From the NCBI RefSeq assembly GCF_029223545.1, contig NZ_CP097870.1:2666001-2730000 (forward strand): 64,000 bases of DNA, in the 5' to 3' direction. The DNA is from Thauera sp. GDN1 (GTDB lineage Bacteria; Pseudomonadota; Gammaproteobacteria; Burkholderiales; Rhodocyclaceae). A model generated the notes under the pieces. The model saw only the letters and a program-made list of their open reading frames with translations. It did not search any database and was not told where the DNA came from. Made by a program: the position numbers and the translations under genes. Below are positions 52,418 through 62,557 of this stretch, piece after piece (position 1 is the stretch's first letter; each line of letters opens with the position of its first letter).

Positions 52418-53290
52418 ATGCCCACCCCGCCCCTCGTTCCCGACCCCGCTTCCATCCCCGACCCGACGCCCGATTCGACTCCCCGCCCGACTCCCGAGCC
52501 CGAACACGGCGGTGGAACCCGGGCCGACGCCCAGCCGGTCGTCGCCACGTTCCGCTTCTACGAGGAACTCAACGACTTCCTCGCGCCGGATCACCGGCGG
52601 CGCGCGTTCGCTGCTCCGTGCGCCCGCGCAGCCACCGTCAAGCACATGATCGAGGCCCTCGGCGTGCCGCATACCGAGGTCGAGCTGGTGCTGGTCAATG
52701 GCGAATCGGTCGGCTTCGAGCGCCTGCTGCACCGCGGCGACCGGGTGTCTGTCTATCCCCGCTTCGAGACCTTCGACGTCACCCCGCTGCTGCGCGTGCG
52801 CGCCACGCCGCTGCGCGTCACCCGCTTCATCGCCGACGCCCACCTCGGCGGACTCGCGCGCCTGCTGCGCCTGACCGGCTTCGACACCCTCTACGACAAC
52901 CACTGCGACGACGCCGAGATCGTCGCCATCGCCGGGCGCGAGGGCCGCATCGTGCTCACCCGCGACCGCGAGCTGCTCAAGCGCCGCGAACTCACCCACG
53001 GCTGCTATATCCATGCGCTGCAGCCCGAGCGCCAGGCGGCGGAGCTGTTCGCGCGCCTCGACCTCGCCCGCAGCGCGAGACCGTTCTCGCTGTGCCTGCA
53101 ATGCAATACGCCCCTGCATCCGATCGCCAAGGCCGAGATCGCGCACCGCCTGCCGCCCGACGTGCGGGCGCGGCACGAGCGCTTCTCGACCTGCGACCGC
53201 TGCCGACGGGTGTTCTGGGAAGGCTCGCACTGGAAGCGGATGCACGCCGCAGTGGACCGTCTGCTGGCCTGCGGCGCGGCGGGCGAATGA
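52418..53290 (+). CDS. Mut7-C RNase-domain protein with ubiquitin-like N-terminus
   Basis: About 290 residues. After a Pro-rich segment (PDPTPDSTPRPTPEP) comes a ubiquitin-like fold (ATFRFYEELNDFLAP; VELVLVNGESVGFERLLHRGDRVSVYP), then a Mut7-C (PIN-like) nuclease domain (RFIADAHLGGLARLLRLTGFDT; DDAEIVAIAGREGRIVLTRDRELLKR) with the acidic residues in place and a final four-Cys zinc ribbon (CLQCN; CDRCRRVFWEGSHWKRM). It probably degrades RNA. The ATG at 52418 has AGGTGA upstream; 52379 and 52301 are alternatives in frame. Divergent from DUF2157. Confidence 0.82.
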   Translation: MPTPPLVPDPASIPDPTPDSTPRPTPEPEHGGGTRADAQPVVATFRFYEELNDFLAPDHRRRAFAAPCARAATVKHMIEALGVPHTEVELVLVNGESVGFERLLHRGDRVSVYPRFETFDVTPLLRVRATPLRVTRFIADAHLGGLARLLRLTGFDTLYDNHCDDAEIVAIAGREGRIVLTRDRELLKRRELTHGCYIHALQPERQAAELFARLDLARSARPFSLCLQCNTPLHPIAKAEIAHRLPPDVRARHERFSTCDRCRRVFWEGSHWKRMHAAVDRLLACGAAGE

Positions 53291-53332
53291 GGCCGCGCAC
53301 CGCATCGCCTGCGTCCGCCCGATCCGCCCCCT

Positions 53333-53818
53333 TCAGTCCTCCGCCCGCGCCAGCGCGTACAGCACGAGCACGCCGAAGCCGATCAGCAGGGCCCACTTGA
53401 GCGCGGAACAGGCGGCGGACAGCAGATAGGTGCCGGGCGTATCGAAGCGCGGCACCTCGGTCAGCCACCAGTGGAAGGCGTTCTCCGCCGCGTCGAACAG
53501 CGCGGCCAGCGGCAGGCACAGGCGCGCGAACAGCCGCGCACCGGGCGCGAGCGGGAGGAAGACGCGGCTGCGGGTCGCGAGCAGCCAGCCGAAGGCGGCG
53601 TAGGCCAGCAGCAGCACGCCATCGATCGCGAGGTGGTTGCGGTAGCGGACGAGATCCTCGGGCGGCCACAGGTGGACGATGGCGCCGAAGGTCTGCGGCT
53701 GCCAGGCGAACTGCAACGCGATCGGGCCGGGGCGCAGCGGCGCGAGATACCCGAGCAGCCCGATGAACAAGATCGCGGCGACCACGCCGCTGGCCCACAC
53801 CAAGCGCATCCGCGCCAC
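53333..53818 (-). CDS. four-span membrane protein of unknown function
   Basis: About 161 residues with four hydrophobic segments (VVAAILFIGLLGYLAP; VLLLAYAAFGWLLA; FARLCLPLAALFDAAENAFHWW; ALLIGFGVLVLYALA). I do not recognise the family. The GTG at 53818 with GGAG five bases upstream seems best; an ATG at 53809 and a GTG at 53842 are alternatives. It starts about 30 bases after the GHKL ATPase stop on the same strand and may be part of its operon. Confidence 0.6.
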   Translation of the reverse strand: MARMRLVWASGVVAAILFIGLLGYLAPLRPGPIALQFAWQPQTFGAIVHLWPPEDLVRYRNHLAIDGVLLLAYAAFGWLLATRSRVFLPLAPGARLFARLCLPLAALFDAAENAFHWWLTEVPRFDTPGTYLLSAACSALKWALLIGFGVLVLYALARAED

Positions 53819-53847
53819 GCCGGCTCCCCGCGCCTCGATCACCGCGC

Positions 53848-55749
53848 TCAGCCCCCCAAGAACGACAGGTGGATGTCGCTGCCGTAGCGGCACACGATCT
53901 CGCGCTTGGCGGCGAGGAAGGCCTCGACGTCCCCGGCCCGTCCGGCGCGGGCGATACGGTAGCGCGCCAGCTCGTCCGCGATCGCATCGAGGAACAGCTC
54001 CGCCAGCAGCAGGCGCGCCGAGTCGCGGAAGTTGCCGCGGCCATCGACGTAGAGCTGCACGGTGGGGGCGGCGGTGTTGATCAGGATCAGGCGCTCCTCG
54101 GGGCTGTACACCGCCCGGTCCGCCTCCTTGCCCAGCCAGCGGAAGGCGTAGCCGGCGAACATCGCCTCGCCGTGGTCCCTGGGCGGACGGTGCCGGCCGG
54201 GGCGGCCGGGGTGTGGCGTCGGATGGTGGGCGTGACCGGAGGCGTGCTCGGCGATGACGAGTTCGCACCACGCGAGGTAGGCGCCCGCACGCACCACGAT
54301 TTCGCCGCGCTCGCCCGCTGCCAGGCCGGTCACCGTCCAGCTCACGGCAGTCTCACTGCCGAGACTGGCGACCGGGACCGGCGCGGGTGGCGGCTCGATG
54401 CGCAGGCCGGCGCTCGCGGTGACCTCGACGTTCAGCACCGCATCCGCATCGAGCTGCCGCGGATCGACCAGCAGGCGGACATGGAAGGGATGATCCGGCC
54501 TGCGGTAGTAGAACGGCGTCGTGAACCGCAGCGGCGCCTCGGCCGAGGCGGCCTCGCTCACGGTTTCATCCGCGGGCACGGGCGGATGGACGATGCCGAA
54601 GTCGTGGATCGCGGCCAGGTTCATGCGCTCGAGCAGGTGCTCGATCATGTGCGCGGTGCGGCCCGAGGTGGTGGCGCGCTCGAGGTGGCGCAGCTTGTCC
54701 TGCTCGGCCTGCACATGGGGCGCGATCATCCGGCTGACGGCGCGGTAGAAGGCGGCGACGATCGGCGCCTTGGGGTTGAGTCCGGCGCGCTCGTCGCTGA
54801 TCACCGCCTCGCCCGCGGCGAGCCTGTCGACCAGTGCGGGGCAGCGCACGGTGCCGAACAGGTACTCGGTACCGACCTGGTTCTCGTAGTCGAAGAACTG
54901 GCAATCCAGCACCGCGGTGCCCGACAGCACCAGCAGGCCGCTGCTGCGCTCGTCGCCGCGCGCCACGAGTTCCGCATCCAGCGCGCGCTTCAGCGTCAAG
55001 GTGAACGGCCAGCTCCTGTGCTCGTACTGGAACTGGCCCGGCGCCTCGGGGCCGAGCAGCACCACCGCGGGCGGCTCCTCGAAGCGCACCCGGCCGCTGC
55101 GCTCGACCTCCACGCCGTCCTTCAGGTGCATGACCTCGAGCTCACGGCGGTCGAGCACGTCGCGCAGATAGATGTTGTTGGCGAGCGCATGCACCAGCGC
55201 ACCGAACTGGGAGATGCTGGCCTGCGGGCTGTCGATGACGATCGCCACCCGGGTGCCGTCGCGCGCAATGCCGAGACGCTCGCGGTCGGCGGCAGTGGCC
55301 TCGCGGTCATGGCCGCCGTCGTCGTAGAGGTAGGCGCCGTCCTCGCCGCGGAAAAGCTCGACGCGCGCCAGCCGACCTTCACGGATCGTCTCCAGCCAAC
55401 CGTAGCCGAGGCCGAAGATCGCCTGCTTGAGGCCGCGACCGAAGTAGCCGCGCCCGCCGGCCCGGCCCTGCGCGAGCAGGCTGTGGGCACCGCCGTAGCT
55501 GAGGATGGCGCAGGCCTTGTCGAAGCTCAGGCCTTCGGCCTGGTCGGTCACCGTCAGCAGCGCGCCGCGCCGGTGGCGCTCGTAGCGCACGAGGATGGCG
55601 CCGGACACCTGTTCGCCGCCCTGCTCCAGGTGCGTGTAGCTGTCGTCGGCGTTGGTGACGAGCTCCACCAGCGCCTTCTCGATCGAGGCGAAGCGCCGCG
55701 AGTCGATGTCGATGACCCGTTGGTCGACGGGGATTGCATTGACGGCCAT
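53848..55749 (-). CDS. free-standing GHKL (Hsp90/MORC-like) ATPase protein
   Basis: A 633-residue protein. Residues ~15-260 form a Bergerat ATPase: the N-box KALVELVTNADDSY (26-38; E29, N33), D69 and G73 in VTDQAEGLS, and the G2-type loop GRAGGRGYFGRGLKQA (95-110). There is no histidine-kinase H-box or Hsp90 signature. The remainder is unrelated to MutL or GyrB: helical plus a beta-sandwich part (about 400-510), a His/Pro-rich linker near 520 (HASGHAHHPTPHPGRPGRH) and a final helical domain. MORC-like ATPases occur in prokaryotic conflict loci, but nothing else here proves that. Confidence 0.75.
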   Translation of the reverse strand: MAVNAIPVDQRVIDIDSRRFASIEKALVELVTNADDSYTHLEQGGEQVSGAILVRYERHRRGALLTVTDQAEGLSFDKACAILSYGGAHSLLAQGRAGGRGYFGRGLKQAIFGLGYGWLETIREGRLARVELFRGEDGAYLYDDGGHDREATAADRERLGIARDGTRVAIVIDSPQASISQFGALVHALANNIYLRDVLDRRELEVMHLKDGVEVERSGRVRFEEPPAVVLLGPEAPGQFQYEHRSWPFTLTLKRALDAELVARGDERSSGLLVLSGTAVLDCQFFDYENQVGTEYLFGTVRCPALVDRLAAGEAVISDERAGLNPKAPIVAAFYRAVSRMIAPHVQAEQDKLRHLERATTSGRTAHMIEHLLERMNLAAIHDFGIVHPPVPADETVSEAASAEAPLRFTTPFYYRRPDHPFHVRLLVDPRQLDADAVLNVEVTASAGLRIEPPPAPVPVASLGSETAVSWTVTGLAAGERGEIVVRAGAYLAWCELVIAEHASGHAHHPTPHPGRPGRHRPPRDHGEAMFAGYAFRWLGKEADRAVYSPEERLILINTAAPTVQLYVDGRGNFRDSARLLLAELFLDAIADELARYRIARAGRAGDVEAFLAAKREIVCRYGSDIHLSFLGG

Positions 55750-55904
55750 CGCAAACCTCTTCCGGGACTATTCAGCTTCAGCCCGCACCCGGCTGCAGAC
55801 CGCGCCGAAACGCGACCCGGGTCACGGTGGGGAGCATGTGTCCTGCATGCTACTCCCGATCCGGGCGGGCCGGACAGGCTCCGGTCCGTCGCAGACGCCC
55901 CGGC

Positions 55905-56270
55905 TCACCGCCGCCGGCGCGCCGACCACACCCAGGCGTAGACGAGCGCATTCACGCCGAGGGCGATGGCGGCGAGCATGTACTGGATCTCCGGCGTGAG
56001 CCCGGCAGGATAGATCAGCGCCAGCAGGTAATGCTCGATGAAGCCGCCGGCGTAGCCCGCCTCCCCGGCGGCGATGCGCAGGTGGTTCTCCAGTGGCGTC
56101 AGGGGGCACAGGCTGCCGCTGAGCTCGACATACACGCCCCATCCCGCCGCCGGCAGGTGCAGCAACGGTGCCCTGCGCCAGCGCAGGGCGAGCAGGCCGC
56201 CGAGCAGCACGAACAGGATGAAGCCCAGATGCAGCAGCAGCACGGCATCGGCGGCGAGGCGATGGATCAT
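55905..56270 (-). CDS. DUF2784 family membrane protein
   Basis: 121 residues: three membrane spans, the first ADAVLLLHLGFILFVLLGGLLALRWR, then WGVYVELSGSLCPLTPLENHLR, a DUF2784 hallmark, and a final span. It has no known function. It precedes the GHKL gene on the same strand with 155 bases between. The ATG at 56270 has no strong ribosome site. Confidence 0.85.
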   Translation of the reverse strand: MIHRLAADAVLLLHLGFILFVLLGGLLALRWRRAPLLHLPAAGWGVYVELSGSLCPLTPLENHLRIAAGEAGYAGGFIEHYLLALIYPAGLTPEIQYMLAAIALGVNALVYAWVWSARRRR

Positions 56271-56366
56271 GTGCGCGCTCCCATCAACGACAAACCCGGC
56301 GCGCGGCCGGGTCTGCGGGTCGGCCGGCGGATACCCTGGCCGGCGGGACGAAGCCGTGCGCCGACT

Positions 56367-57425
<1,059 letters not shown>

Positions 57426-57632
57426 GATCGTTCCTCTGGGCTCGGAGAAAGGCAAGGAAATAGCTAGGACAAGGCAAGGAAAAGCAATGACCGGCCGCCG
57501 AAAAGACGGTGCGGAAAACCGGCCTGGCGCCGCGTGGCGACGGTCTCGTCTTGAGGACGCAACGCCAAGTGGCTACATTTACGAGTTTTCGCGGGCTCTT
57601 CGCCCCGCGCCAAGTCCGCGATTTTACTTTAA

Positions 57633-58736
57633 ATGAACGCTCCCCGCGCCGATCGCCTGCAAACCTTCGCCTGGACCGCGGCCGGCCTGGCGATCGTCGG
57701 CCTGTTCTGGCTGCTCGGCCCGATCCTCACCCCCTTCGTGATCGCCGCGGTGTTCGCCTACATCTGCGATCCGGCGGTCAACTGGATGGTGGCACGGCGC
57801 GTGCCGCGCGCGATCGCGGTGCTGCTGGTGATCGTCGCGCTCGGCCTGGTGCTGGTGGCGCTGGCGCTGATCCTGGTGCCGATGGTCTATCGCGAGGGCG
57901 TGCTGCTGGTGCGGCGGCTGCCCGACCTGGTCGAAATGTTCAACGCGCAGGTTTCGCCGCTGCTGCTGACGCGGCTGGGCATCGACCTGCAGCTCGACGC
58001 CGCGCAGTTCCGCCAGTTCGTCGCCGACAACTGGACCAACGCGCAGGACATCGTGCCGATCGTGCTCGGCCACTTGAAGGCCGGCGGCATGGCCCTGCTC
58101 GGCTTCGTCGCCAACCTGTTCCTGATCCCGCTGGTGATGTTCTACCTGCTGCAGGAATGGCCGCGCATCCTCGACGCGCTCGAACACATCGTGCCCCGCC
58201 CCTGGCTGGCGCGCACGATGCGCATCCTCAACGACATCGACTCGGTGATGTCCGAGTTCCTGCGCGGACAGCTGTCGGTGATGATGCTGCTCGCGGTCTT
58301 CTACAGCGTCGGGCTGTGGTTCGCCGGGCTCAATTTCTGGCTGCCGGTGGGCGTGCTCACCGGCCTGCTGGTCTTCATCCCCTACGTCGGCTTCGGCGGC
58401 GGCCTGATCCTCGCCATCCTGGCGGCCCTGCTGCAAGGCCAGGGCTGGCCGCCACTGGCGGGCGTGGCGATCGTCTATGGGCTCGGGCAGCTGGTGGAGA
58501 GCTTCCTCCTCACCCCCTACCTGGTGGGCGAACGCATCGGCCTGCATCCGCTCGCGGTGATCTTCGCGCTGATGGCCTTCGGCCAGCTGTTCGGTTTCGT
58601 CGGCGTGCTCGTCGCCCTGCCGGTGAGCGCGGCGCTGCTGGTCGGCCTGCGCGAAGTGCTGGGCGCCTGGCTCGCCAGCCCGGTCTATCTGGGGAAGGAT
58701 CGCCCGGCCGTCGACGAGGGCCCGGGGCCACGATGA
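57633..58736 (+). CDS. AI-2E family transporter (PerM-like)
   Basis: 367 residues with eight or so spans typical of the AI-2E/PerM family: FWLLGPILTPFVIAAVFAYIC, VLLVIVALGLVLVALALILV, LIPLVMFYLLQEW, the VFIPYVGFGGGLILAIL segment and LLTPYLVGERIGLHPLAVIF. The substrate varies in this family; quorum-signal, Na+/H+ and other roles are reported. The ATG lacks a clear ribosome site. Its stop overlaps hda (ATGA). Confidence 0.9.
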   Translation: MNAPRADRLQTFAWTAAGLAIVGLFWLLGPILTPFVIAAVFAYICDPAVNWMVARRVPRAIAVLLVIVALGLVLVALALILVPMVYREGVLLVRRLPDLVEMFNAQVSPLLLTRLGIDLQLDAAQFRQFVADNWTNAQDIVPIVLGHLKAGGMALLGFVANLFLIPLVMFYLLQEWPRILDALEHIVPRPWLARTMRILNDIDSVMSEFLRGQLSVMMLLAVFYSVGLWFAGLNFWLPVGVLTGLLVFIPYVGFGGGLILAILAALLQGQGWPPLAGVAIVYGLGQLVESFLLTPYLVGERIGLHPLAVIFALMAFGQLFGFVGVLVALPVSAALLVGLREVLGAWLASPVYLGKDRPAVDEGPGPR

Positions 58737-59425
58737 AGCAGCTCGTCCTCGACATCCGCCCCGACGCCCCGCCCACGCTGGAGAACTTCGTCGCCGGCAC
58801 CAACGCCGAACTGGTGGCGACGGTGTCGCTGCTGGCCGACCCGGCGACCGCGGCGCAACTGCCGGCGCGTCACATCTACCTGTGGGGCGGCGCCGGCAGC
58901 GGCCGCAGCCACCTGCTGCGCGCGACCGCCGCGATGGCGCGCGAGGCCGGCCGGCCGGTGCATCTGCTCGCCGCCGCCGACATCGACGACAGCCTGCCCG
59001 AGACCGCCGACGCCCTGCTCGCGATCGACGATGTCGACCAGCTCGCGCCCGAAGCGCAGATCGCGCTCTTCAACGCCTTCAATCGCGCCCGCGGCAACGG
59101 CCAGTCGCTGCTGCTGTCCGGCCCGGCCGCGCCGCTGGCGCTGCGCCTGCGCGAGGACCTGCGCACCCGCATCGGCCAGAGCCTGATCTACGAGGTGCAG
59201 CCGCTGGACGACGCCTCGCGCGCGGCCATCCTCACCACGCTCGCCGAACGCCGCGGCCTGCGCCTGGCCGACGAGGTCGTCGACTTCCTGCTGCGCCACG
59301 GCCGTCGCGAGCTGTCCAGCCTGCGCGGCGTGCTCGACGCGCTCGACGCCGCCTCGCTGGAGCGCAAGCGCCCCATCACCCTGCCCCTGCTGCGCGAGAT
59401 GATGCAGCAGGGCCTGGAAATCTGA
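58733..59425 (+). CDS. hda: DnaA regulatory inactivator Hda
   Basis: 230 residues, AAA+ protein related to DnaA domain III. KQLVLDI at the start is a clamp-binding QLxLD-type motif, HIYLWGGAGSGRSHLL is the Walker A (with R as in other Hda), and ALLAIDDVDQLAPEAQ is Walker B. With the DNA-loaded clamp, Hda promotes ATP hydrolysis by DnaA after initiation. Coupled to the transporter gene upstream by a 4-base overlap. Confidence 0.9.
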   Translation: MKQLVLDIRPDAPPTLENFVAGTNAELVATVSLLADPATAAQLPARHIYLWGGAGSGRSHLLRATAAMAREAGRPVHLLAAADIDDSLPETADALLAIDDVDQLAPEAQIALFNAFNRARGNGQSLLLSGPAAPLALRLREDLRTRIGQSLIYEVQPLDDASRAAILTTLAERRGLRLADEVVDFLLRHGRRELSSLRGVLDALDAASLERKRPITLPLLREMMQQGLEI

Positions 59426-59447
59426 TCCGAAACATGGAGTTCCGACC

Positions 59448-60110
59448 GTGAATCTCGTCCTCTTCGACCTCGACAACACCCTCCTCGCCGGCGACTCCGA
59501 CTTCGCCTGGGCGCAGTTCCTGATCGGCAAGGGCGTGCTCGACCGCGAAGTGCAGGAGTCCAAGAACGTCCAGTTCTACGAGCAGTACAAGGCCGGCACC
59601 CTCGACATCTTCGAGTTCCTCGACTTCCAGCTCGCCCCGCTCGCCCGCCACCCGCGCGCCGAGCTCGACGCCTGGCACCGCGAGTTCATGGAGCTGTCGG
59701 TGCGGCCGATGATCACCGCCAAGTCGCGCACGCTGGTGCGGGAGCACCTCGACAGCGGCGCGCTGGTCGCGGTGGTGACGGCGACCAACGCCTTCGTCAC
59801 CGGCCCGATCGTGCGCGAGTTCGGCATCCCCCACCTGGTCGCCACCGTCCCGGCGCAGGAAGGCGGCGCCTTCACCGGCAAGCCGCGCGGCATGCCGGCG
59901 TTCAAGGCGGGCAAGATCGAGCGCGTCGACAACTGGCTGGAGTCGCTCGGCCTGCACCTGGGCGGCTTCGAGCGCAGCTGGTTCTACAGCGATTCGCACA
60001 ACGACCTGCCGCTGATGGGCCGCGTCACCGACCCGGTCGCGGTCGACCCGGACGACACCCTGCGCGCCCACGCCCAGGGCAAGGGCTGGCCGGTGATCTC
60101 GCTGCGCTGA
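59448..60110 (+). CDS. HAD-superfamily hydrolase, subfamily IB (SerB-like)
   Basis: 220 residues: motif I FDLDNTLLAGDSDFAW with the nucleophile Asp, motif II VVTATNAFV, and motif III/IV SDSHNDLPLM. HAD-IB enzymes of this length hydrolyse phosphoserine, histidinol phosphate or related phosphomonoesters. The same neighbour order (hda, HAD, pcnB, folK) is seen in many betaproteobacteria. CGTG start region with a weak ribosome site. Confidence 0.85.
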   Translation: MNLVLFDLDNTLLAGDSDFAWAQFLIGKGVLDREVQESKNVQFYEQYKAGTLDIFEFLDFQLAPLARHPRAELDAWHREFMELSVRPMITAKSRTLVREHLDSGALVAVVTATNAFVTGPIVREFGIPHLVATVPAQEGGAFTGKPRGMPAFKAGKIERVDNWLESLGLHLGGFERSWFYSDSHNDLPLMGRVTDPVAVDPDDTLRAHAQGKGWPVISLR

Positions 60111-60209
60111 ACCACGCCGGCGCCCGGACCCGACTGCAAAGGCAGATGACCGGGCGCGCGAGGCGATCGGTTATCATTGCGCCCCTATGCACGCACGACT
60201 CCTTTCCCG

Positions 60210-61613
60210 ATGATCCGCAAGCTGCTGCGCAAGGTCTTCAAGCGCCCGGCCACCCCCGCACGCCACGAACCCGCCCTCATCCCCGTCGAACGCCACGGCA
60301 TCCGCCGCGAGCAGCTGTCGCCGGCCGCGCGCAAGGTGTGCGCGGTGCTGCAGGAGAAGGGCTTCAAGGCCTTCGTCGTCGGCGGCGCGGTGCGCGACCT
60401 GCTGATCGGCCAGCCGCCCAAGGACTACGACGTCGCCACCAGCGCCACGCCCGAGGAAGTGCGCGCCGCCTTCCGGCGCTCGCGCATCATCGGCCGCCGC
60501 TTCAAGATCGTGCACGTGATGAGCGGGCCGGAGACGATCGAGGTCTCCACCTTCCGCGCCAGCCAGGACGCCGAGAGCGCCGACACCGACGAGCACGGCC
60601 GCGTGCTGCGCGACAACGTCTTCGGCAACCAGCAGGAAGACGCCACCCGGCGCGACTTCACCGTCAACGCGCTGTACTACGACCCCGGCACCGAGACCAT
60701 CGTCGACTACCACCACGGCGTCGCCGACATCCAGCAGAAGACGCTGCGCATGATCGGCGATCCGCGCACGCGCTACCGCGAGGACCCGGTGCGCATGCTG
60801 CGCGCGGTGCGCCTGGCCGCCAAGCTGGGGTTGGCCATCGACCCGGCGGCGCGTCAGCCGATCCGCGAGATGGGCCCGCTGCTCGAGAACGTGCCGGCGG
60901 CGCGCCTGTTCGACGAGATGCTCAAGCTGCTGTTCTCCGGGCACTCGCTGAAGTGCCTGCAGCAGCTGCGCGGCGAAGGCCTGCACCACGGCCTGCTGCC
61001 GCTGCTCGACGTCATCCTCGAGCAGCCGATGGGCGAGCGCTTCGTCACCCTGGCACTGGAGAACACCGACGAGCGCGTGCGCCAGGACAAGTCGGTGTCG
61101 CCCGGCTTCCTGTTCTCGACCCTGCTGTGGCACGAGGTGCTGAAGACCTGGGAGCAGAAGAAGGCGGCCGGCGAGCACAGCCAGCCCGCGCTGTTCGAGG
61201 CCATGGACGAGGTGCTCGATGCGCAGGCCGGCAAGCTCGCGATCACCCGCCGCATCGCCGGCGACATCAAGGACATCTGGGCCCTGCAGCCGCGCTTCGA
61301 CAAGCGCACCGGCAAGACCCCCTACCGCCTCATCGAGCAACCGCGCTACCGCGCCGGCTGGGACTTCCTGCGCCTGCGCGCGCAGGCCGGCGAGATCCCG
61401 ATGGAGATCGTCGACTGGTGGGACCGCTTCGCGCACGCCGGCCACGATGAACGCGAGGCCCTGATCCGCCAGGCGCCTGCCGAGGCCGCACCGGCCGCCA
61501 AGAAGCGCCGCCGGCGCAAGCGCAAGCCCGCCGGCGCAGCGGGCGAGGTGGCCACGGACGCGCCCGCCACTTTCGCAGACGACGCCCGAGACACGCCGCC
61601 TCCCACCCCATGA
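60210..61613 (+). CDS. pcnB: poly(A) polymerase I PcnB
   Basis: About 467 residues. GGAVRDLLIGQPPKDYDVATSATPEEV is the nucleotidyltransferase signature with the two catalytic Asp, followed by RRDFTVNALYYDP and RYREDPVRMLRAVRLAAKL. The tail is Lys/Arg-rich (AKKRRRRKRKPAG), typical of poly(A) polymerase rather than CCA-adding enzyme. It adds A-tails to RNA and speeds decay. I chose ATG 60210 (MIRKLLRKVF) over 60177. folK overlaps its last four bases. Confidence 0.9.
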   Translation: MIRKLLRKVFKRPATPARHEPALIPVERHGIRREQLSPAARKVCAVLQEKGFKAFVVGGAVRDLLIGQPPKDYDVATSATPEEVRAAFRRSRIIGRRFKIVHVMSGPETIEVSTFRASQDAESADTDEHGRVLRDNVFGNQQEDATRRDFTVNALYYDPGTETIVDYHHGVADIQQKTLRMIGDPRTRYREDPVRMLRAVRLAAKLGLAIDPAARQPIREMGPLLENVPAARLFDEMLKLLFSGHSLKCLQQLRGEGLHHGLLPLLDVILEQPMGERFVTLALENTDERVRQDKSVSPGFLFSTLLWHEVLKTWEQKKAAGEHSQPALFEAMDEVLDAQAGKLAITRRIAGDIKDIWALQPRFDKRTGKTPYRLIEQPRYRAGWDFLRLRAQAGEIPMEIVDWWDRFAHAGHDEREALIRQAPAEAAPAAKKRRRRKRKPAGAAGEVATDAPATFADDARDTPPPTP

Positions 61614-62137
61614 CCGCTCCCCAGCCCGGTGCCATACGCGCCTTCGTCGCCTTCGGCGCCAACCTCGGCGACCCGGCCGAAGCCTTCGTGCTGGCGCAGG
61701 AACGTCTCGACGCCCTGCCCGGCACCCGTGTCGTGGCGCAGTCCGCGCTCTACCGCAGCGCGCCGATCGGCGTCGAAGGACAGCCCGACTACATCAACGC
61801 CGTGATCGCGCTCGACACCACGATGGCCCCGCGCGCCCTGCTCGACATGCTGCTCGCGATCGAGCACGAGGGCGGGCGCACGCGCGCCTTCCACATGGCG
61901 CCACGCACCATGGATCTCGACCTGCTGCTGTACGGCGAGCACGTCATCGACGAACCCGGCCTCCAGGTACCGCATCCGCGCATGCACCTGCGCGCCTTCA
62001 CGCTGCTGCCGCTGGCCGAGATCGCGCCGGACACGCAGATCCCGGGGATCGGCAAGGTCGCCGAGCTGCTGCCGACGGTCGCCGACCAGGCCATCGAGCG
62101 CATCGCGCCCGCCACCTCGGCCGGTCGCCGCGACTGA
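61610..62137 (+). CDS. folK: HPPK, 2-amino-4-hydroxy-6-hydroxymethyldihydropteridine pyrophosphokinase
   Basis: 175 residues with AFVAFGANLGDPAEAFVLA, PDYINAVIALDTTMAPRALLDMLLAIEHEGGRTR and the diagnostic APRTMDLDLLLYGEHVIDEPGLQVPHPRMHLRAF. It transfers pyrophosphate from ATP to the pterin in folate synthesis. It starts within the pcnB stop (ATGA overlap). Confidence 0.95.
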   Translation: MTAPQPGAIRAFVAFGANLGDPAEAFVLAQERLDALPGTRVVAQSALYRSAPIGVEGQPDYINAVIALDTTMAPRALLDMLLAIEHEGGRTRAFHMAPRTMDLDLLLYGEHVIDEPGLQVPHPRMHLRAFTLLPLAEIAPDTQIPGIGKVAELLPTVADQAIERIAPATSAGRRD

Positions 62138-62143
62138 ATCGCC

Positions 62144-62527
62144 ATGCCCGCCTGGCTCCAGTCCGCCACCAGCACGCTCGGCGCCAGCCCGGTCTGGGTG
62201 CAGACCGCACTGCTGCTCACCGCGTCGAACGTGTTCATGACCTTCGCGTGGTACGGCCACCTCAAGAACATGCAGGGCAAGGCCTGGTACATGGCCGCGC
62301 TGGTGAGCTGGGGCATCGCCCTGTTCGAATACCTGCTGCAGGTGCCGGCGAACCGGATCGGCGCGACGGCACTGAGCCTCGCCCAGCTCAAGATCATGCA
62401 GGAGGTGATCACCCTGCTGGTGTTCGTGCCCTTCGTCGTGCTGTACATGAAGCAGCCGATCAAGCTTGACTATCTGTGGGCCGCCTTGTGTATGCTCGGT
62501 GCGGTCTATTTCATCTTCCGCAGCTAG
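62144..62527 (+). CDS. DMT-type DUF486 membrane protein
   Basis: 127 residues, four spans: TALLLTASNVFMTFAWYGHL, ALVSWGIALFEYLLQVPANRIG, the LAQLKIMQEVITLLVFVPFVVLYM segment and LDYLWAALCMLGAVYFIF. This is DUF486, related to small multidrug-type carriers. Its function is unknown. It begins 6 bases after folK. Confidence 0.85.
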   Translation: MPAWLQSATSTLGASPVWVQTALLLTASNVFMTFAWYGHLKNMQGKAWYMAALVSWGIALFEYLLQVPANRIGATALSLAQLKIMQEVITLLVFVPFVVLYMKQPIKLDYLWAALCMLGAVYFIFRS

Positions 62528-62557
62528 CGCGGAGCAGCGAACCGGGGGCAGCCACGC

